64,000 nt of DNA from Streptomyces griseofuscus. Its GTDB lineage: Bacteria > Actinomycetota > Actinomycetes > Streptomycetales > Streptomycetaceae. This document shows positions 10,605 to 19,723 of the stretch, piece after piece (position 1 is the first letter of the stretch; every line of letters begins with the position of its first letter). The DNA lies in contig NZ_CP051006.1 in the NCBI RefSeq assembly GCF_014673495.1, positions 6,847,501 through 6,911,500 on the forward strand. The letters are read 5' to 3'. Made by a program: the position numbers and the translations under genes. Below the pieces are notes generated by a model. The model ran no database searches. It was not told the DNA's origin and saw only the letters and a program-made list of their open reading frames with translations.

Positions 10605-12770
10605 CTACCGGCCCTGCCCCGCCTCGCAGCCCCCGCCGGTGCGCACCGCGTTCCACCGTGCCGCCCCGCGCGGCGCCGGTACCGCGGCCGGCGGCCGGTT
10701 CCCCTCCCGGCCCAGCACCCGGCTCACCGCGGCCTCCCGGTCCAGGCGCCCTCCGCGTCGTACGCACTCCTCGTAGCGGGCGTCTCCGAGCGCTCCGCGG
10801 GCGGCCGACTCGCACTGCGCGTGCGGGGCGTTGTAGTGCGCCGAACCGAAGAGGGGCAGGCCCACCGAGGGCCATAGACGGGCGGCCGCGCCCTGGAGGA
10901 CGGCCGCCTCCGCCAGATCGCCCTCGGTCGCCGTCACCAGGGCGAGCAGTTCGAGGGCCAGCACCGAGCCCAGCAGATCGTCGAAGGCATGGGTGTTGCG
11001 CAGACACTCGGTCAGCAGCTCCCGCGCCCGCCCCGGAACGCCCTCCCGGCAGGCCGCGTACGCCAGGACGTACAGCGCGTACGACCGCGCCCAGCGCTCC
11101 CCGTGCTCCTCGCACACCCGGCGCACGTCCTCGCACAGCCGTACCGCGTCCGGCAGATCCCCCTGGAAGGCGCGCGCCATCGCCAGCTCGACGCGCCCCA
11201 TGAGCACGTTGCTGTTCAGCTCGCCGGTCTCCGCATAGCGCGCCAGCGCCGAGCGCAGCAGCGTTTCTGCACGCGGCAGATCGTCCGTGACCAGCGCCAG
11301 ACAGCCGGTGCGATGCTCCGCGTACGCCAGCGCCGACGCGTCCGCCGCCCGCTCCGCCCGCTCCCGGCACATCCGCAAGGTCTGCCCCGCGGGCCCGCTG
11401 TCGCCCTGGAGCACCGCCACGTACCCGAGCACCCACAGCGCCTTCAGCCGGGACCGCTCGTAGCCCGACTCCAGCGCCACGCTCCGCTCCAGCCAGCGCC
11501 GCCCCTCCGCCAGCCGCCCGCAGCCCACCCAGCAGAACCACAGCGACCCCGCGAGGTACTGCCCCAGATGCGCCTCCGCGGGCTCGGTCAGGCAGAACTC
11601 CAGGGCGGCCCGCAGGCTGGGCAGCTCCACCGCCATCCGCGCGGCCACCTCCCGCTGCCGGGGCGAGAACCACTCCAGTTCGCACCAGGTCGCCAGGCCC
11701 AGGTACCAGTCCCGGTGCCGCCGCCGCAGTCGTACCGCGTCCCCGGCCGCCTCCAGCCAGCCGGCGCCGTAGGCCCGCACGGTGTCCAGCATCCGGTAGC
11801 GCGAGCCCGCCGCGGTCTCCTCGCGGGCGATCACCGACTGGGCCAGCAGCTCCGAGAGCACATCGAGGATCTCCGTGTCGGGCAGCCCGTCCCCGCTGCA
11901 CACGTACTCGACCGCCTCCAGGTCGAAGGTCCCCGCGAACACCGTGAGCCGCGCCCACAGCAGCCGCTCGGGCGGGGTGCACAGCTCATGGCTCCAGCCG
12001 ATCGCCGTGCGCAGCGTCTGATGGCGGGGGAGCGCGTAGCGGCCGCCGCCGGTCAGCAGCCGGAACCGGTCGTCAAGCCGGTCCAGCAGCTGCGTGGGGG
12101 ACAGGGCCCGCAGTCGCGCCGCCGCCAGCTCCAGCGCCAGCGGGATGCCGTCGAGCCGGGCGCACAGCTCGCGCACCTCGGGATCGTCGGACACCGTGAC
12201 GCCCTGCTCCCGGGCCCGGTCCCTGAGCAGCTGCACCGCCTCGTCCGCGCCGAGCGGCGCCAGCGGGAACAGCCGCTCGCCGGCGAGACCCAGCGGCCGC
12301 CGGCCCACCGCGAGCACCCGCAGTCGAGGCAGCTTGCGCAGCAGCTGCGCGACCAGCTCGGCGGTGGCCGCCACCAGATGCTCGAACCCGTCGAGGACCA
12401 GCAGCGTGGGGCGCGCGGCCAGCTGTTCCAGCACCGTCTCGCGCGGCGTCCGGGTGGTGTGGTCGGTCAGCCCGAGGGCCTCCGCCACCTCGTACTCCAC
12501 GAACTCCGGGTCGTGCGCCGACGCCAGCTCGACCCAGCCGTGCGCCGTCTCCCAGTCCGCCACGACCCGCGCGGCCAGCCGCGACTTGCCCACTCCGCCG
12601 GCCCCGGTCACCGTCACCAGCCGGGCCGACCGCAACGCCGCGGCGAGCCCCGCCGCCTCCGCCGTACGTCCGACGAATCCGGTCAGTTCAAGGGGCGGCT
12701 CGCCGTCGGCGAAAGGTTCTGGGCACTGAGGACCTCGCATGGGACACGGAGCGTACTGAACCGTGTTCAT
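10605..12770 (-). CDS. AfsR/LuxR-like STAND ATPase with TPR-like C-terminus, no DNA-binding domain
   Basis: Signal-transduction ATPase (NB-ARC-like). From the ATG at 12770 it is 721 aa; ATG 12740 (MRGPQCPEP) is a plausible later start and the frame stays open to 12878, so the start is uncertain. Walker A GAGGVGKS (~54), Walker B LLVLDGFEH (~125), GxP-type GIPLALELAAARL (~220) and winged-helix region LLWARLTVFAGTFDLEAVE are clear. The second half is helical and TPR-like (LGYVAVLQGDSGPAGQTL, ELAMARAFQGDLPDAVRL). Such modules usually carry a SARP or LuxR HTH; none is visible at either end. A partner or ligand cannot be inferred. It is divergent from the DUF948 gene. Confidence 0.8.
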   Translation of the reverse strand: MNTVQYAPCPMRGPQCPEPFADGEPPLELTGFVGRTAEAAGLAAALRSARLVTVTGAGGVGKSRLAARVVADWETAHGWVELASAHDPEFVEYEVAEALGLTDHTTRTPRETVLEQLAARPTLLVLDGFEHLVAATAELVAQLLRKLPRLRVLAVGRRPLGLAGERLFPLAPLGADEAVQLLRDRAREQGVTVSDDPEVRELCARLDGIPLALELAAARLRALSPTQLLDRLDDRFRLLTGGGRYALPRHQTLRTAIGWSHELCTPPERLLWARLTVFAGTFDLEAVEYVCSGDGLPDTEILDVLSELLAQSVIAREETAAGSRYRMLDTVRAYGAGWLEAAGDAVRLRRRHRDWYLGLATWCELEWFSPRQREVAARMAVELPSLRAALEFCLTEPAEAHLGQYLAGSLWFCWVGCGRLAEGRRWLERSVALESGYERSRLKALWVLGYVAVLQGDSGPAGQTLRMCRERAERAADASALAYAEHRTGCLALVTDDLPRAETLLRSALARYAETGELNSNVLMGRVELAMARAFQGDLPDAVRLCEDVRRVCEEHGERWARSYALYVLAYAACREGVPGRARELLTECLRNTHAFDDLLGSVLALELLALVTATEGDLAEAAVLQGAAARLWPSVGLPLFGSAHYNAPHAQCESAARGALGDARYEECVRRGGRLDREAAVSRVLGREGNRPPAAVPAPRGAARWNAVRTGGGCEAGQGR

Positions 12771-12892
12771 TCCGTACAATCGCTTCCCGTAACTCCACCG
12801 TTCCCGCCGGTAATCCGGTACGGAGCGTCCGCCCCGGCGCGATAGGCTCGGGACACGACTTTTCCGATGCTCAGGCACGTTTCAGGGAGCGG

Positions 12893-13348
12893 GTGCGCAC
12901 AGTGTCCGGTGGCGAGGTGGCCGGGATCCTGGTGGCCGTCTTCTGGGCGATCCTGGTCTCCTTCCTCGCGGTGGCCCTCGCGAGGGTGGCCCAGACGCTC
13001 AAGGCGACCACCAAGCTCGTGGCGGACGTGACCGACCAGGCCGTCCCGCTGCTCGCGGACGCCTCCCAGGCGGTGCGCTCCGCGCAGACCCAGATCGACC
13101 GGGTCGACGCGATCGCCACCGACGTCCAGGAGGTCACCTCCAACGCCTCCGCGCTGTCCACCACCGTCGCCTCCACCTTCGGCGGCCCGCTGGTCAAGGT
13201 CGCGGCCTTCGGCTACGGCGTCCGCAGGGCGCTCGGCGGCCGCAAGGAGGAGGACGTGCCGGGGAATTCGGCCCGGCGTACGGTGATCGTGGGCCGCACG
13301 GTCCCCGCCGCACGACGCAAGCGCAACCTCCGCGGGAAGAGGGACTGA
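12893..13348 (+). CDS. DUF948 family membrane-anchored protein
   Basis: Up to 151 aa with an N-terminal transmembrane helix (AGILVAVFWAILVSFLAVAL, ~7-26), then a heptad-rich helix similar to chemoreceptor or tail-fibre coiled coils and a basic C-terminus. This is the DUF948 arrangement. Starts are GTG 12893 or GTG 12902 (MSGGEVAG); an AGGGAG box at 12884-12889 is 3 or 12 nt away, so neither is decided. A TAGGCT -10-like hexamer is at 12843-12848. It heads a compact run with the DUF6167-like gene and alaS. No function known to me. Confidence 0.82.
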   Translation: MRTVSGGEVAGILVAVFWAILVSFLAVALARVAQTLKATTKLVADVTDQAVPLLADASQAVRSAQTQIDRVDAIATDVQEVTSNASALSTTVASTFGGPLVKVAAFGYGVRRALGGRKEEDVPGNSARRTVIVGRTVPAARRKRNLRGKRD

Positions 13349-13357
13349 GACCGAGCC

Positions 13358-13714
13358 ATGTTCCGTCGTACCTTCTGGTTCACCACCGGCGTCGCCGCCG
13401 GCGTCTGGGCCACCACCAAGGTCAACCGCAAGCTGCGGCAGCTGACCCCCGAGAGCTTGGCCGCGACCGCCGCCAACAAGGCTCTGGAGACCGGTCAGCG
13501 CCTGAAGGACCGCGCGGTCGGCTTCGCGCTCGACGTCCGCGACAACATGGCTCAGCGGGAGGACGAGCTCCAGGAGGCCCTCGGCATCCAGGACGACGCG
13601 CTCCCGGCGCCCCGGCGGCTCACCGCCATCGAGTACACCCCGAGCACCGACCGCACCAACCCGAAGTACATCGAATCCCCGATGCACTCGTACAACCGGA
13701 ATGAGGACCACTGA
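13358..13714 (+). CDS. Small conserved actinobacterial protein (DUF6167-like)
   Basis: 118 aa: basic start MFRRTFWFTTGVAAGVWATTKVNRK with a short hydrophobic segment, then a charged helical region (AANKALETGQRLKDRAVGFALDVRDNMAQREDELQEALG). It is probably membrane-associated. It sits 9 bp after the DUF948 gene, and its TGA shares one base with the alaS ATG, so translation is probably coupled. The family assignment is from memory of gene order in Streptomyces, not a search. Confidence 0.75.
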   Translation: MFRRTFWFTTGVAAGVWATTKVNRKLRQLTPESLAATAANKALETGQRLKDRAVGFALDVRDNMAQREDELQEALGIQDDALPAPRRLTAIEYTPSTDRTNPKYIESPMHSYNRNEDH

Positions 13715-16386
13715 TGGAGTCGGCCGAGATTCGCCGCCGCTGGCTGAGCTTCTACGAGGAGCGCGGTCACACCGTCGTCCCTTCGGCGTCGCTCATCGCG
13801 GACGACCCGACTCTGCTCCTCGTCCCCGCCGGCATGGTGCCCTTCAAGCCCTACTTCCTGGGTGAGGTCAAGCCCCCCTTCCAGCGCGCCACCAGCGTGC
13901 AGAAGTGCGTGCGCACGCCTGACATCGAAGAGGTCGGCAAGACCACCCGCCACGGCACGTTCTTCCAGATGTGCGGCAACTTCTCCTTCGGCGACTACTT
14001 CAAGGAAGGCGCCATCAAGTACGCCTGGGAGCTGCTCACCAGCGACCGGGACAAGGGCGGTTACGGCCTCGACCCCGAGCGCCTGTGGATCACCGTCTAC
14101 CTGGACGACGACGAGGCCGAGCGGATCTGGCACGAGGTCGTCGGCGTGCCCAAGGAGCGCATCCAGCGCCTGGGCAAGAAGGACAACTTCTGGTCCATGG
14201 GCGTCCCCGGACCCTGCGGCCCCTGCTCCGAGATCAACTACGACCGAGGCCCCGAGTTCGGCGTCGAGGGCGGCCCGGCCGTCAACGACGAGCGGTACGT
14301 GGAGATCTGGAACCTCGTCTTCATGCAGTACGAGCGGGGCGAGGGCACCGGCAAGGACGACTTCGAGATCCTCGGCGACCTGCCCAGCAAGAACATCGAC
14401 ACCGGCCTCGGTCTGGAACGCCTCGCCATGATTCTGCAAGGCGTGCAGAACATGTACGAGATCGACACCTCGATGGCGGTCATCGAGAAGGCCACCGAGC
14501 TGACCGGTGTCCGCTACGGCGACGCCCAGGACTCGGACGTCTCCCTGCGCGTGGTCACCGACCACATGCGCACGTCGGTGATGCTCATCGGTGACGGCGT
14601 CACCCCGGGCAACGAGGGCCGCGGCTATGTGCTGCGCCGCATCATGCGCCGCGCGATCCGCAACATGCGGCTGCTGGGCGCCACCGGGCCGGTCGTCAAG
14701 AACCTGGTCGACACCGTGATCGCCATGATGGGCCAGCAGTACCCGGAGCTGGTCACCGACCGCGAGCGCATCGAGAAGGTCGCCGTCGCCGAGGAGAACG
14801 CCTTCCTCAAGACGCTGAAGGCCGGCACCAACATCCTGGACACCGCCGTCACCGAGACCAAGCAGTCCGGCGGCAGCGTCCTGTCCGGAGAGAAGGCCTT
14901 CCTGCTCCACGACACCTGGGGCTTCCCGATCGACCTCACCCTGGAGATGGCCGCCGAACAGGGCCTCGCCGTGGACGAGGAGGGCTTCCGCCGCCTGATG
15001 AAGGAGCAGCGGGAGCGCGCCAAGGCCGACGCCCAGGCCAAGAAGACCGGCCACGCCGATCTCGGCGCCTACCGCGAGATCGCCGACAGCGCCGGCGCCA
15101 CCGACTTCATCGGGTACGCCGACACCGAGGGCGAGTCCACCATCGTGGGCCTCCTGGTCGACGGCGTCTCCTCGCCCGCCGCCTCCGAGGGCGACGAGGT
15201 CGAGGTCGTCCTGGACCGCACCCCGTTCTACGCCGAGGGCGGCGGCCAGATCGGCGACACCGGCCGGATCAAGGTCGACTCCGGTGCCGTGATCGAGATC
15301 CGCGACTGCCAGAAGCCGGTCCCGGGTGTGTATGTGCACAAGGGCGTCGTCCAGGTCGGCGAGGTGACCGTCGGTGCCAAGGCCCAGGCCTCCATCGACG
15401 TGCGCCGCCGCAAGGCCATCGCCCGCGCCCACTCGGCCACCCACCTCACCCACCAGGCCCTGCGCGACGCCCTCGGCCCGACGGCCGCCCAGGCCGGTTC
15501 CGAGAACCAGCCGGGCCGCTTCCGCTTCGACTTCGGCTCGCCGGCTGCCGTACCGACGGCCGTGATGACCGACGTCGAGCAGAAGATCAACGAGGTCCTC
15601 GCCCGCGACCTCGATGTGCACGCCGAGGTCATGGGCATCGACGAGGCCAAGAAGCAGGGTGCCATCGCCGAGTTCGGCGAGAAGTACGGCGAGCGGGTCC
15701 GTGTGGTCACCATCGGCGACTTCTCCAAGGAGCTGTGCGGCGGCACGCATGTGCACAACACCGCCCAGCTGGGCCTGGTGAAGCTGCTCGGCGAGTCCTC
15801 CATCGGCTCCGGTGTGCGCCGTATCGAGGCCCTGGTCGGCGTGGACGCCTACAACTTCCTCGCCCGTGAGCACACGGTCGTCAACCAGCTGACCGAGCTG
15901 CTCAAGGGCCGCTCCGAGGAGCTGCCGGAGAAGGTCTCCGCCATGCTCGGCAAGCTGAAGGACGCCGAGAAGGAGATCGAGAAGTTCCGCGCCGAGAAGG
16001 TGCTCCAGGCCGCCGGCGGGCTCGCCGACTCGGCCAAGGACGTACGGGGCATCGCCCTGGTCACCGGGCAGGTGCCGGACGGCACCACGCCGGACGACCT
16101 GCGCAAGCTGGTCCTCGATGTGCGCGGTCGCATCCAGGGCGGCCGGGCCGCCGTGGTCGCCCTGTTCACGGTGAACAACGGCAAGCCGCTGACGGTCATC
16201 GCCACCAACGAGGCCGCCCGCGAGCGTGGTCTGAAGGCCGGTGACCTGGTGCGCACGGCCGCCAAGACCCTCGGTGGCGGCGGTGGCGGCAAGCCGGACG
16301 TCGCACAGGGCGGCGGTCAGAACCCGGCCGCCGTCGGCGAGGCCGTCGAGGCCGTCGAGCGTCTCGTCGCCGAGACCGCCAAGTGA
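13714..16386 (+). CDS. alaS: Alanyl-tRNA synthetase
   Basis: Charges tRNA-Ala; class II enzyme. 890 aa. The N-terminal aminoacylation domain has TSVQKCVRTPDIEEVG and FFQMCGNFSFGDYF. The editing domain has the HxxxH zinc motif in AHSATHLTH (~570) and the CGGTHVHNT element, so mischarged Ser/Gly-tRNA clearance should be intact. The C-Ala domain ends with GGGGGGKPDVAQGGG. It is coupled to the preceding small gene by a one-base overlap and followed 25 bp later by ruvX. Confidence 0.98.
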   Translation: MESAEIRRRWLSFYEERGHTVVPSASLIADDPTLLLVPAGMVPFKPYFLGEVKPPFQRATSVQKCVRTPDIEEVGKTTRHGTFFQMCGNFSFGDYFKEGAIKYAWELLTSDRDKGGYGLDPERLWITVYLDDDEAERIWHEVVGVPKERIQRLGKKDNFWSMGVPGPCGPCSEINYDRGPEFGVEGGPAVNDERYVEIWNLVFMQYERGEGTGKDDFEILGDLPSKNIDTGLGLERLAMILQGVQNMYEIDTSMAVIEKATELTGVRYGDAQDSDVSLRVVTDHMRTSVMLIGDGVTPGNEGRGYVLRRIMRRAIRNMRLLGATGPVVKNLVDTVIAMMGQQYPELVTDRERIEKVAVAEENAFLKTLKAGTNILDTAVTETKQSGGSVLSGEKAFLLHDTWGFPIDLTLEMAAEQGLAVDEEGFRRLMKEQRERAKADAQAKKTGHADLGAYREIADSAGATDFIGYADTEGESTIVGLLVDGVSSPAASEGDEVEVVLDRTPFYAEGGGQIGDTGRIKVDSGAVIEIRDCQKPVPGVYVHKGVVQVGEVTVGAKAQASIDVRRRKAIARAHSATHLTHQALRDALGPTAAQAGSENQPGRFRFDFGSPAAVPTAVMTDVEQKINEVLARDLDVHAEVMGIDEAKKQGAIAEFGEKYGERVRVVTIGDFSKELCGGTHVHNTAQLGLVKLLGESSIGSGVRRIEALVGVDAYNFLAREHTVVNQLTELLKGRSEELPEKVSAMLGKLKDAEKEIEKFRAEKVLQAAGGLADSAKDVRGIALVTGQVPDGTTPDDLRKLVLDVRGRIQGGRAAVVALFTVNNGKPLTVIATNEAARERGLKAGDLVRTAAKTLGGGGGGKPDVAQGGGQNPAAVGEAVEAVERLVAETAK

Positions 16387-16411
16387 TATCCGAGTAAGGA
16401 AACGGTCGGAA

Positions 16412-16876
16412 ATGCGCAGAGGACGTCGGCTTTCGATCGACGTCGGGGACGCCCGGATCGGGGTCGCCTCGTGCGACCCCGACGGGATCCTCGCCACCCC
16501 GGTGGAGACGGTCCCCGGCCGGGACATCCCCGCCGCCCACCGCCGGTTGCGTCAACTGGTGGCGGAGTATGAGCCGATCGAGGTAGTCGTCGGTCTCCCT
16601 CGCTCCCTCAAGGGGGGCGAGGGCCCGGCCGCCGTCAAGGTCCGCGCGTTCACCCAGGAACTGGCCAAGGGCATCAAGCCGGTGCCGGTCCGCCTCGTGG
16701 ACGAGCGGATGACCACGGTGACGGCCTCGCAGGGACTGCGCGCCTCGGGCGTGAAGTCCAAGAAGGGCCGGTCCGTCATCGACCAGGCCGCGGCCGTGAT
16801 CATCCTCCAGCAGGCCCTCGAATCCGAACGGGTGTCAGGTAAGCCACCCGGCGAGGGCGTCGAAGTGGTCATCTGA
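16412..16876 (+). CDS. ruvX: Holliday junction resolvase RuvX (YqgF family)
   Basis: RNase H-fold nuclease implicated in Holliday junction or pre-16S rRNA processing. 154 aa from ATG 16412 (MRRGRRLSIDVGDARIG), with AAGGA 11 nt upstream; upstream extensions overlap alaS. Visible motifs are the first catalytic Asp in SIDVGDARIGVAS, VVGLPRSLKGGEGPAA, the second acidic region RLVDERMTTVTA and the DQAAAVIILQ end. It lies between alaS and mltG, the usual actinobacterial arrangement. Confidence 0.93.
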   Translation: MRRGRRLSIDVGDARIGVASCDPDGILATPVETVPGRDIPAAHRRLRQLVAEYEPIEVVVGLPRSLKGGEGPAAVKVRAFTQELAKGIKPVPVRLVDERMTTVTASQGLRASGVKSKKGRSVIDQAAAVIILQQALESERVSGKPPGEGVEVVI

Positions 16877-16903
16877 TCGCGATACGGTAACGTTCCGCGC
16901 GAT

Positions 16904-16989
16904 GCGGCGGCGTTCGAACAGCCGCCGCACAGCAAGAGGCGGAGCGGAAGCCGGCCCCAGAGCCGCGTGACCGTCGGCCTCGCGGCTCT
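16904..16989 (+). promoter_or_regulatory. Two hairpins in the mltG leader
   Basis: First hairpin: GCGGCGGC (16904-16911) pairs with GCCGCCGC (16921-16928), a possible terminator for alaS-ruvX. Second: AGAGCCGCG (16959-16967) pairs with CGCGGCTCT (16981-16989), immediately before the AGGGGAT Shine-Dalgarno and ATG of mltG. The second could influence ribosome access; no consensus was recognised. Confidence 0.45.
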
Positions 16990-16998
16990 AGGGGATCG

Positions 16999-18717
16999 AT
17001 GACTGAGTATGGCCGGGGCCCAGGCTCCGAACCGTGGCATCCGCAGGACCCGTTGTACGGGGACGGCGGATGGGAAGGGCAGCAGGCGTACGCCGGGCAT
17101 CAGGCTGCCTACGGCGGCCAGTCGCAGCAGCAGTACCCGCAGCAGCAGCCGCAGCAGTACGGCGGCGAGTGGGCCCAGGGCCCCCAGCCCGGGCACGACG
17201 GCCGGCAGTACCCGTACTACGGCGACCAGGGCCATCCCCAGTACGACCCCCAGTACCAGGGCCAGTATCCGCAGCACCCGCAGCAGCCGGGCGATCCGCA
17301 GCAGCCCGGACACCACCAGGGCGGCTGGGACGCGACCGGTACCCACGGCCAGTTGCCCTACGCGGCCGACCCCGGCGATCCCTACGGGCAGCAGCCCGTG
17401 GCGTACGGCGCCGAGCAGCCCGACCTCTACGGCACCGAGGACGCCTACCCCCCGCCGGAGCCCCCCGGCCGCAGACGTCCCGAGGCCGAACCCGATCCGG
17501 AGGCCCCCGCCGAGGACGAGGAGGAACACGCCTTCTTCGCGGGCGGCGGGGACGACGACGAGGACGGCGAGGAGCACGAGCTGGCCGGCCGCAGGGAGCG
17601 GCGCGCCGGCAAAGGCCGAAAGCCAGTCAAGAGCAAGAAGCGCCGCACCGGCTGCGCCTGCATGGTCGTCGTCCTGGTCTTCGGCGGCGGCCTCGGCGGA
17701 GTGGGTTACTACGGCTACAAGTTCTACCAAAATCGTTTCGCCCCGGCCCCGGACTACGCGGGCGACGGCACCGGCGAGACGGTGACCGTCGAGATCCCCA
17801 AGGGCGCGGGCGGCTGGGACATCGGCCGGCGGCTGAAAGAGGCCGGTGTCGTCAAGAGCGCCGACGCGTTCGTGCACGCCCAGGGCACGACACCGGGCGG
17901 CGACTCGATCCAGGCCGGCGCCTATCTCCTGAAGAAGGAGATGTCCGCCGCGAGCGCGGTGCGCATGATGCTCGACCCGAAGAGCCAGAACAATGTGATG
18001 GTGACGCCGGGCGAGCGTAATTCCGCCGTCTACCAGGCCATCGACAAGAAGCTCGAAATGCCCGCCGGCAGTACCGAGAAGATCGCGAAGAAGGGCTACA
18101 GCAGCTTCGGGGCCCCGGCCTGGGTGCAGAAGAACTCCGAGATGAAGGACCCGCTGGAGGGCTTCCTCTTCCCGGGCACGTACCCGGCCGCCAAGGGTAT
18201 GAAGCCGGACACGATCCTCAAGCAGATGGTGGCCCAGGCCAAGGAGCGGTACGCCGCCTACGGACTGGACGCGAAGGCCAAGTCCCTCGGTCTGCATGAC
18301 GCGTTCGAGCTGGTCACGGTCGCGAGCCTGGTCCAGGCAGAGGGCAAGACACACGAGGACTTCCGCAAGATGGCCGAGGTGGTCTACAACCGCCTGAAGC
18401 CCACCAACACCGAGACGAACCAGCTGCTCCAGTTCGACTCGACGTACAACTACGCCAAGGGCACCAGCAACATCCATATCTCCGAGAAGGAGATCAACAG
18501 CAACCAGAGCCCGTACAACACGTACACCCACAAGGGCTTGCCGCCCGGTCCGATCGGAAACCCCGGAGAGGACGCGATCAAGGCGGCGCTGAATCCGACC
18601 CACGACGGCTGGATCTATTTCGTGGCGACCGACGGTACGACCAATACCGAATTCGCCAAGACGTACGAAGAATTCCAGCAACTCAAGGACAAGTTCAATG
18701 CCAGCTCGGGCAACTGA
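16999..18717 (+). CDS. mltG: Endolytic murein transglycosylase MltG (YceG family) with long cytoplasmic N-terminus
   Basis: Cuts nascent glycan strands at the membrane and so helps set peptidoglycan chain length. 572 aa. Residues 1-150 are extremely rich in Gln, Pro, Tyr and Gly (repeats such as QQYPQQQPQQYG), followed by an acidic segment and a Lys/Arg patch. One transmembrane segment (~217-238, CACMVVVLVFGGGLGGVGYYGY) precedes a LysM-like element and the YceG domain. The catalytic Glu is E448 in ASLVQAEGK. Gene order (ruvX, mltG, aroE) is typical for actinobacteria. The low-complexity N-terminal region is much longer than in E. coli MltG. The gene overlaps aroE by 20 bp. Confidence 0.94.
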   Translation: MTEYGRGPGSEPWHPQDPLYGDGGWEGQQAYAGHQAAYGGQSQQQYPQQQPQQYGGEWAQGPQPGHDGRQYPYYGDQGHPQYDPQYQGQYPQHPQQPGDPQQPGHHQGGWDATGTHGQLPYAADPGDPYGQQPVAYGAEQPDLYGTEDAYPPPEPPGRRRPEAEPDPEAPAEDEEEHAFFAGGGDDDEDGEEHELAGRRERRAGKGRKPVKSKKRRTGCACMVVVLVFGGGLGGVGYYGYKFYQNRFAPAPDYAGDGTGETVTVEIPKGAGGWDIGRRLKEAGVVKSADAFVHAQGTTPGGDSIQAGAYLLKKEMSAASAVRMMLDPKSQNNVMVTPGERNSAVYQAIDKKLEMPAGSTEKIAKKGYSSFGAPAWVQKNSEMKDPLEGFLFPGTYPAAKGMKPDTILKQMVAQAKERYAAYGLDAKAKSLGLHDAFELVTVASLVQAEGKTHEDFRKMAEVVYNRLKPTNTETNQLLQFDSTYNYAKGTSNIHISEKEINSNQSPYNTYTHKGLPPGPIGNPGEDAIKAALNPTHDGWIYFVATDGTTNTEFAKTYEEFQQLKDKFNASSGN

Positions 18718-19537
18718 CGCCCGCCGGGCCGCCGTGCTCGGAAAGCCCATCGCCCACTCGCTCTCCCCGGTGCTGCACCGGGCCGCCTACGCCGAACTCG
18801 GCCTCACCGGCTGGTCGTACGACCGGTTCGAGGTCGACGAGGCGGAGCTGCCGGGCTTCTTCGAGAAGCTCGGGCCCGAGTGGGCGGGGCTGTCGCTGAC
18901 CATGCCGCTGAAGCGGGCGGTCATTCCGCTGCTGGACGAGATCAGCGAGACCGCCGCCTCGGTGGACGCCGTCAACACGGTCGTGTTCGGCGCGGACGGC
19001 CGCAAACGCGGCGACAACACCGACATCCCCGGCATGGTGGCCGCGCTGCGCGAACACGGCATCGAAGAGGTCGAGTCCGCCGCGATCCTCGGCGCCGGCG
19101 CCACCGCGTCCTCCGCGCTCGCCGCCCTCTCCCGTGTCTGCACCGGCGAGGTCGTCGCCTATGTGCGCAGCGAGTCCCGCGCCGCCGAGATGCGCCAGTG
19201 GGGCCGCCGCCTCGACGTGGACGTCCGTACGGCCGACTGGTCGGAGGCGGCCGAGGCGCTGCGTGCCCCGTTGGTGATCGCCACCACCCCGGCCGGCGCC
19301 ACGGACGCCCTCGCCGCAGCCGTGCCCGAGCGCCCCGCCACCCTCTTCGACGTGCTCTACGAGCCCTGGCCCACCGAGCTGGCCGCCCGCTGGTCCATGT
19401 ACGGCGGCGCCGTGGTCGGCGGCCTCGACCTGCTGGTCCACCAGGCCGTCCTCCAGGTCGAGCAGATGACCGGACACACCCCGGCGCCCCTGGACGCCAT
19501 GCGCCGGGCCGGAGAACAGGCACTCGCCGCCCGCTGA
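18698..19537 (+). CDS. aroE: Shikimate dehydrogenase
   Basis: Reduces 3-dehydroshikimate to shikimate with NADPH. 279 aa. The substrate site is seen in GKPIAHSLSPVLHRAAY, the catalytic Lys in LTMPLKRAV and the paired Asp in GDNTDIPGM. The cofactor loop GAGATASSALAAL is a degenerate glycine-rich motif, as in other actinobacterial AroE proteins. The ATG at 18698 lies inside the mltG 3' end, suggesting translational coupling. A 186-bp gap separates it from aroC. Confidence 0.94.
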   Translation: MPARATDARRAAVLGKPIAHSLSPVLHRAAYAELGLTGWSYDRFEVDEAELPGFFEKLGPEWAGLSLTMPLKRAVIPLLDEISETAASVDAVNTVVFGADGRKRGDNTDIPGMVAALREHGIEEVESAAILGAGATASSALAALSRVCTGEVVAYVRSESRAAEMRQWGRRLDVDVRTADWSEAAEALRAPLVIATTPAGATDALAAAVPERPATLFDVLYEPWPTELAARWSMYGGAVVGGLDLLVHQAVLQVEQMTGHTPAPLDAMRRAGEQALAAR

Positions 19538-19723
19538 CCGCCTCGCGTCCGGCCCGCTGGCGGCCCGTATCCCGTCCGCTTGCTGGACCGGACACCGGAC
19601 ACCCGCCGCGGACGTGGGAGGATCGGACATGGCGGACCGGGGTCGCGCATCCGGTCACTCCGTCGGCGCCCGCGAAAGTCGCGTGGGCCGGGCAGTACCG
19701 GGCGCGAACACTGAGGAGCACCG

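Noticed and set aside
17100..17450. Gln/Pro-coding repeats in mltG considered as a tandem DNA repeat
   Set aside because: The repetition is at protein level with varied codons; no exact DNA repeat unit is maintained.
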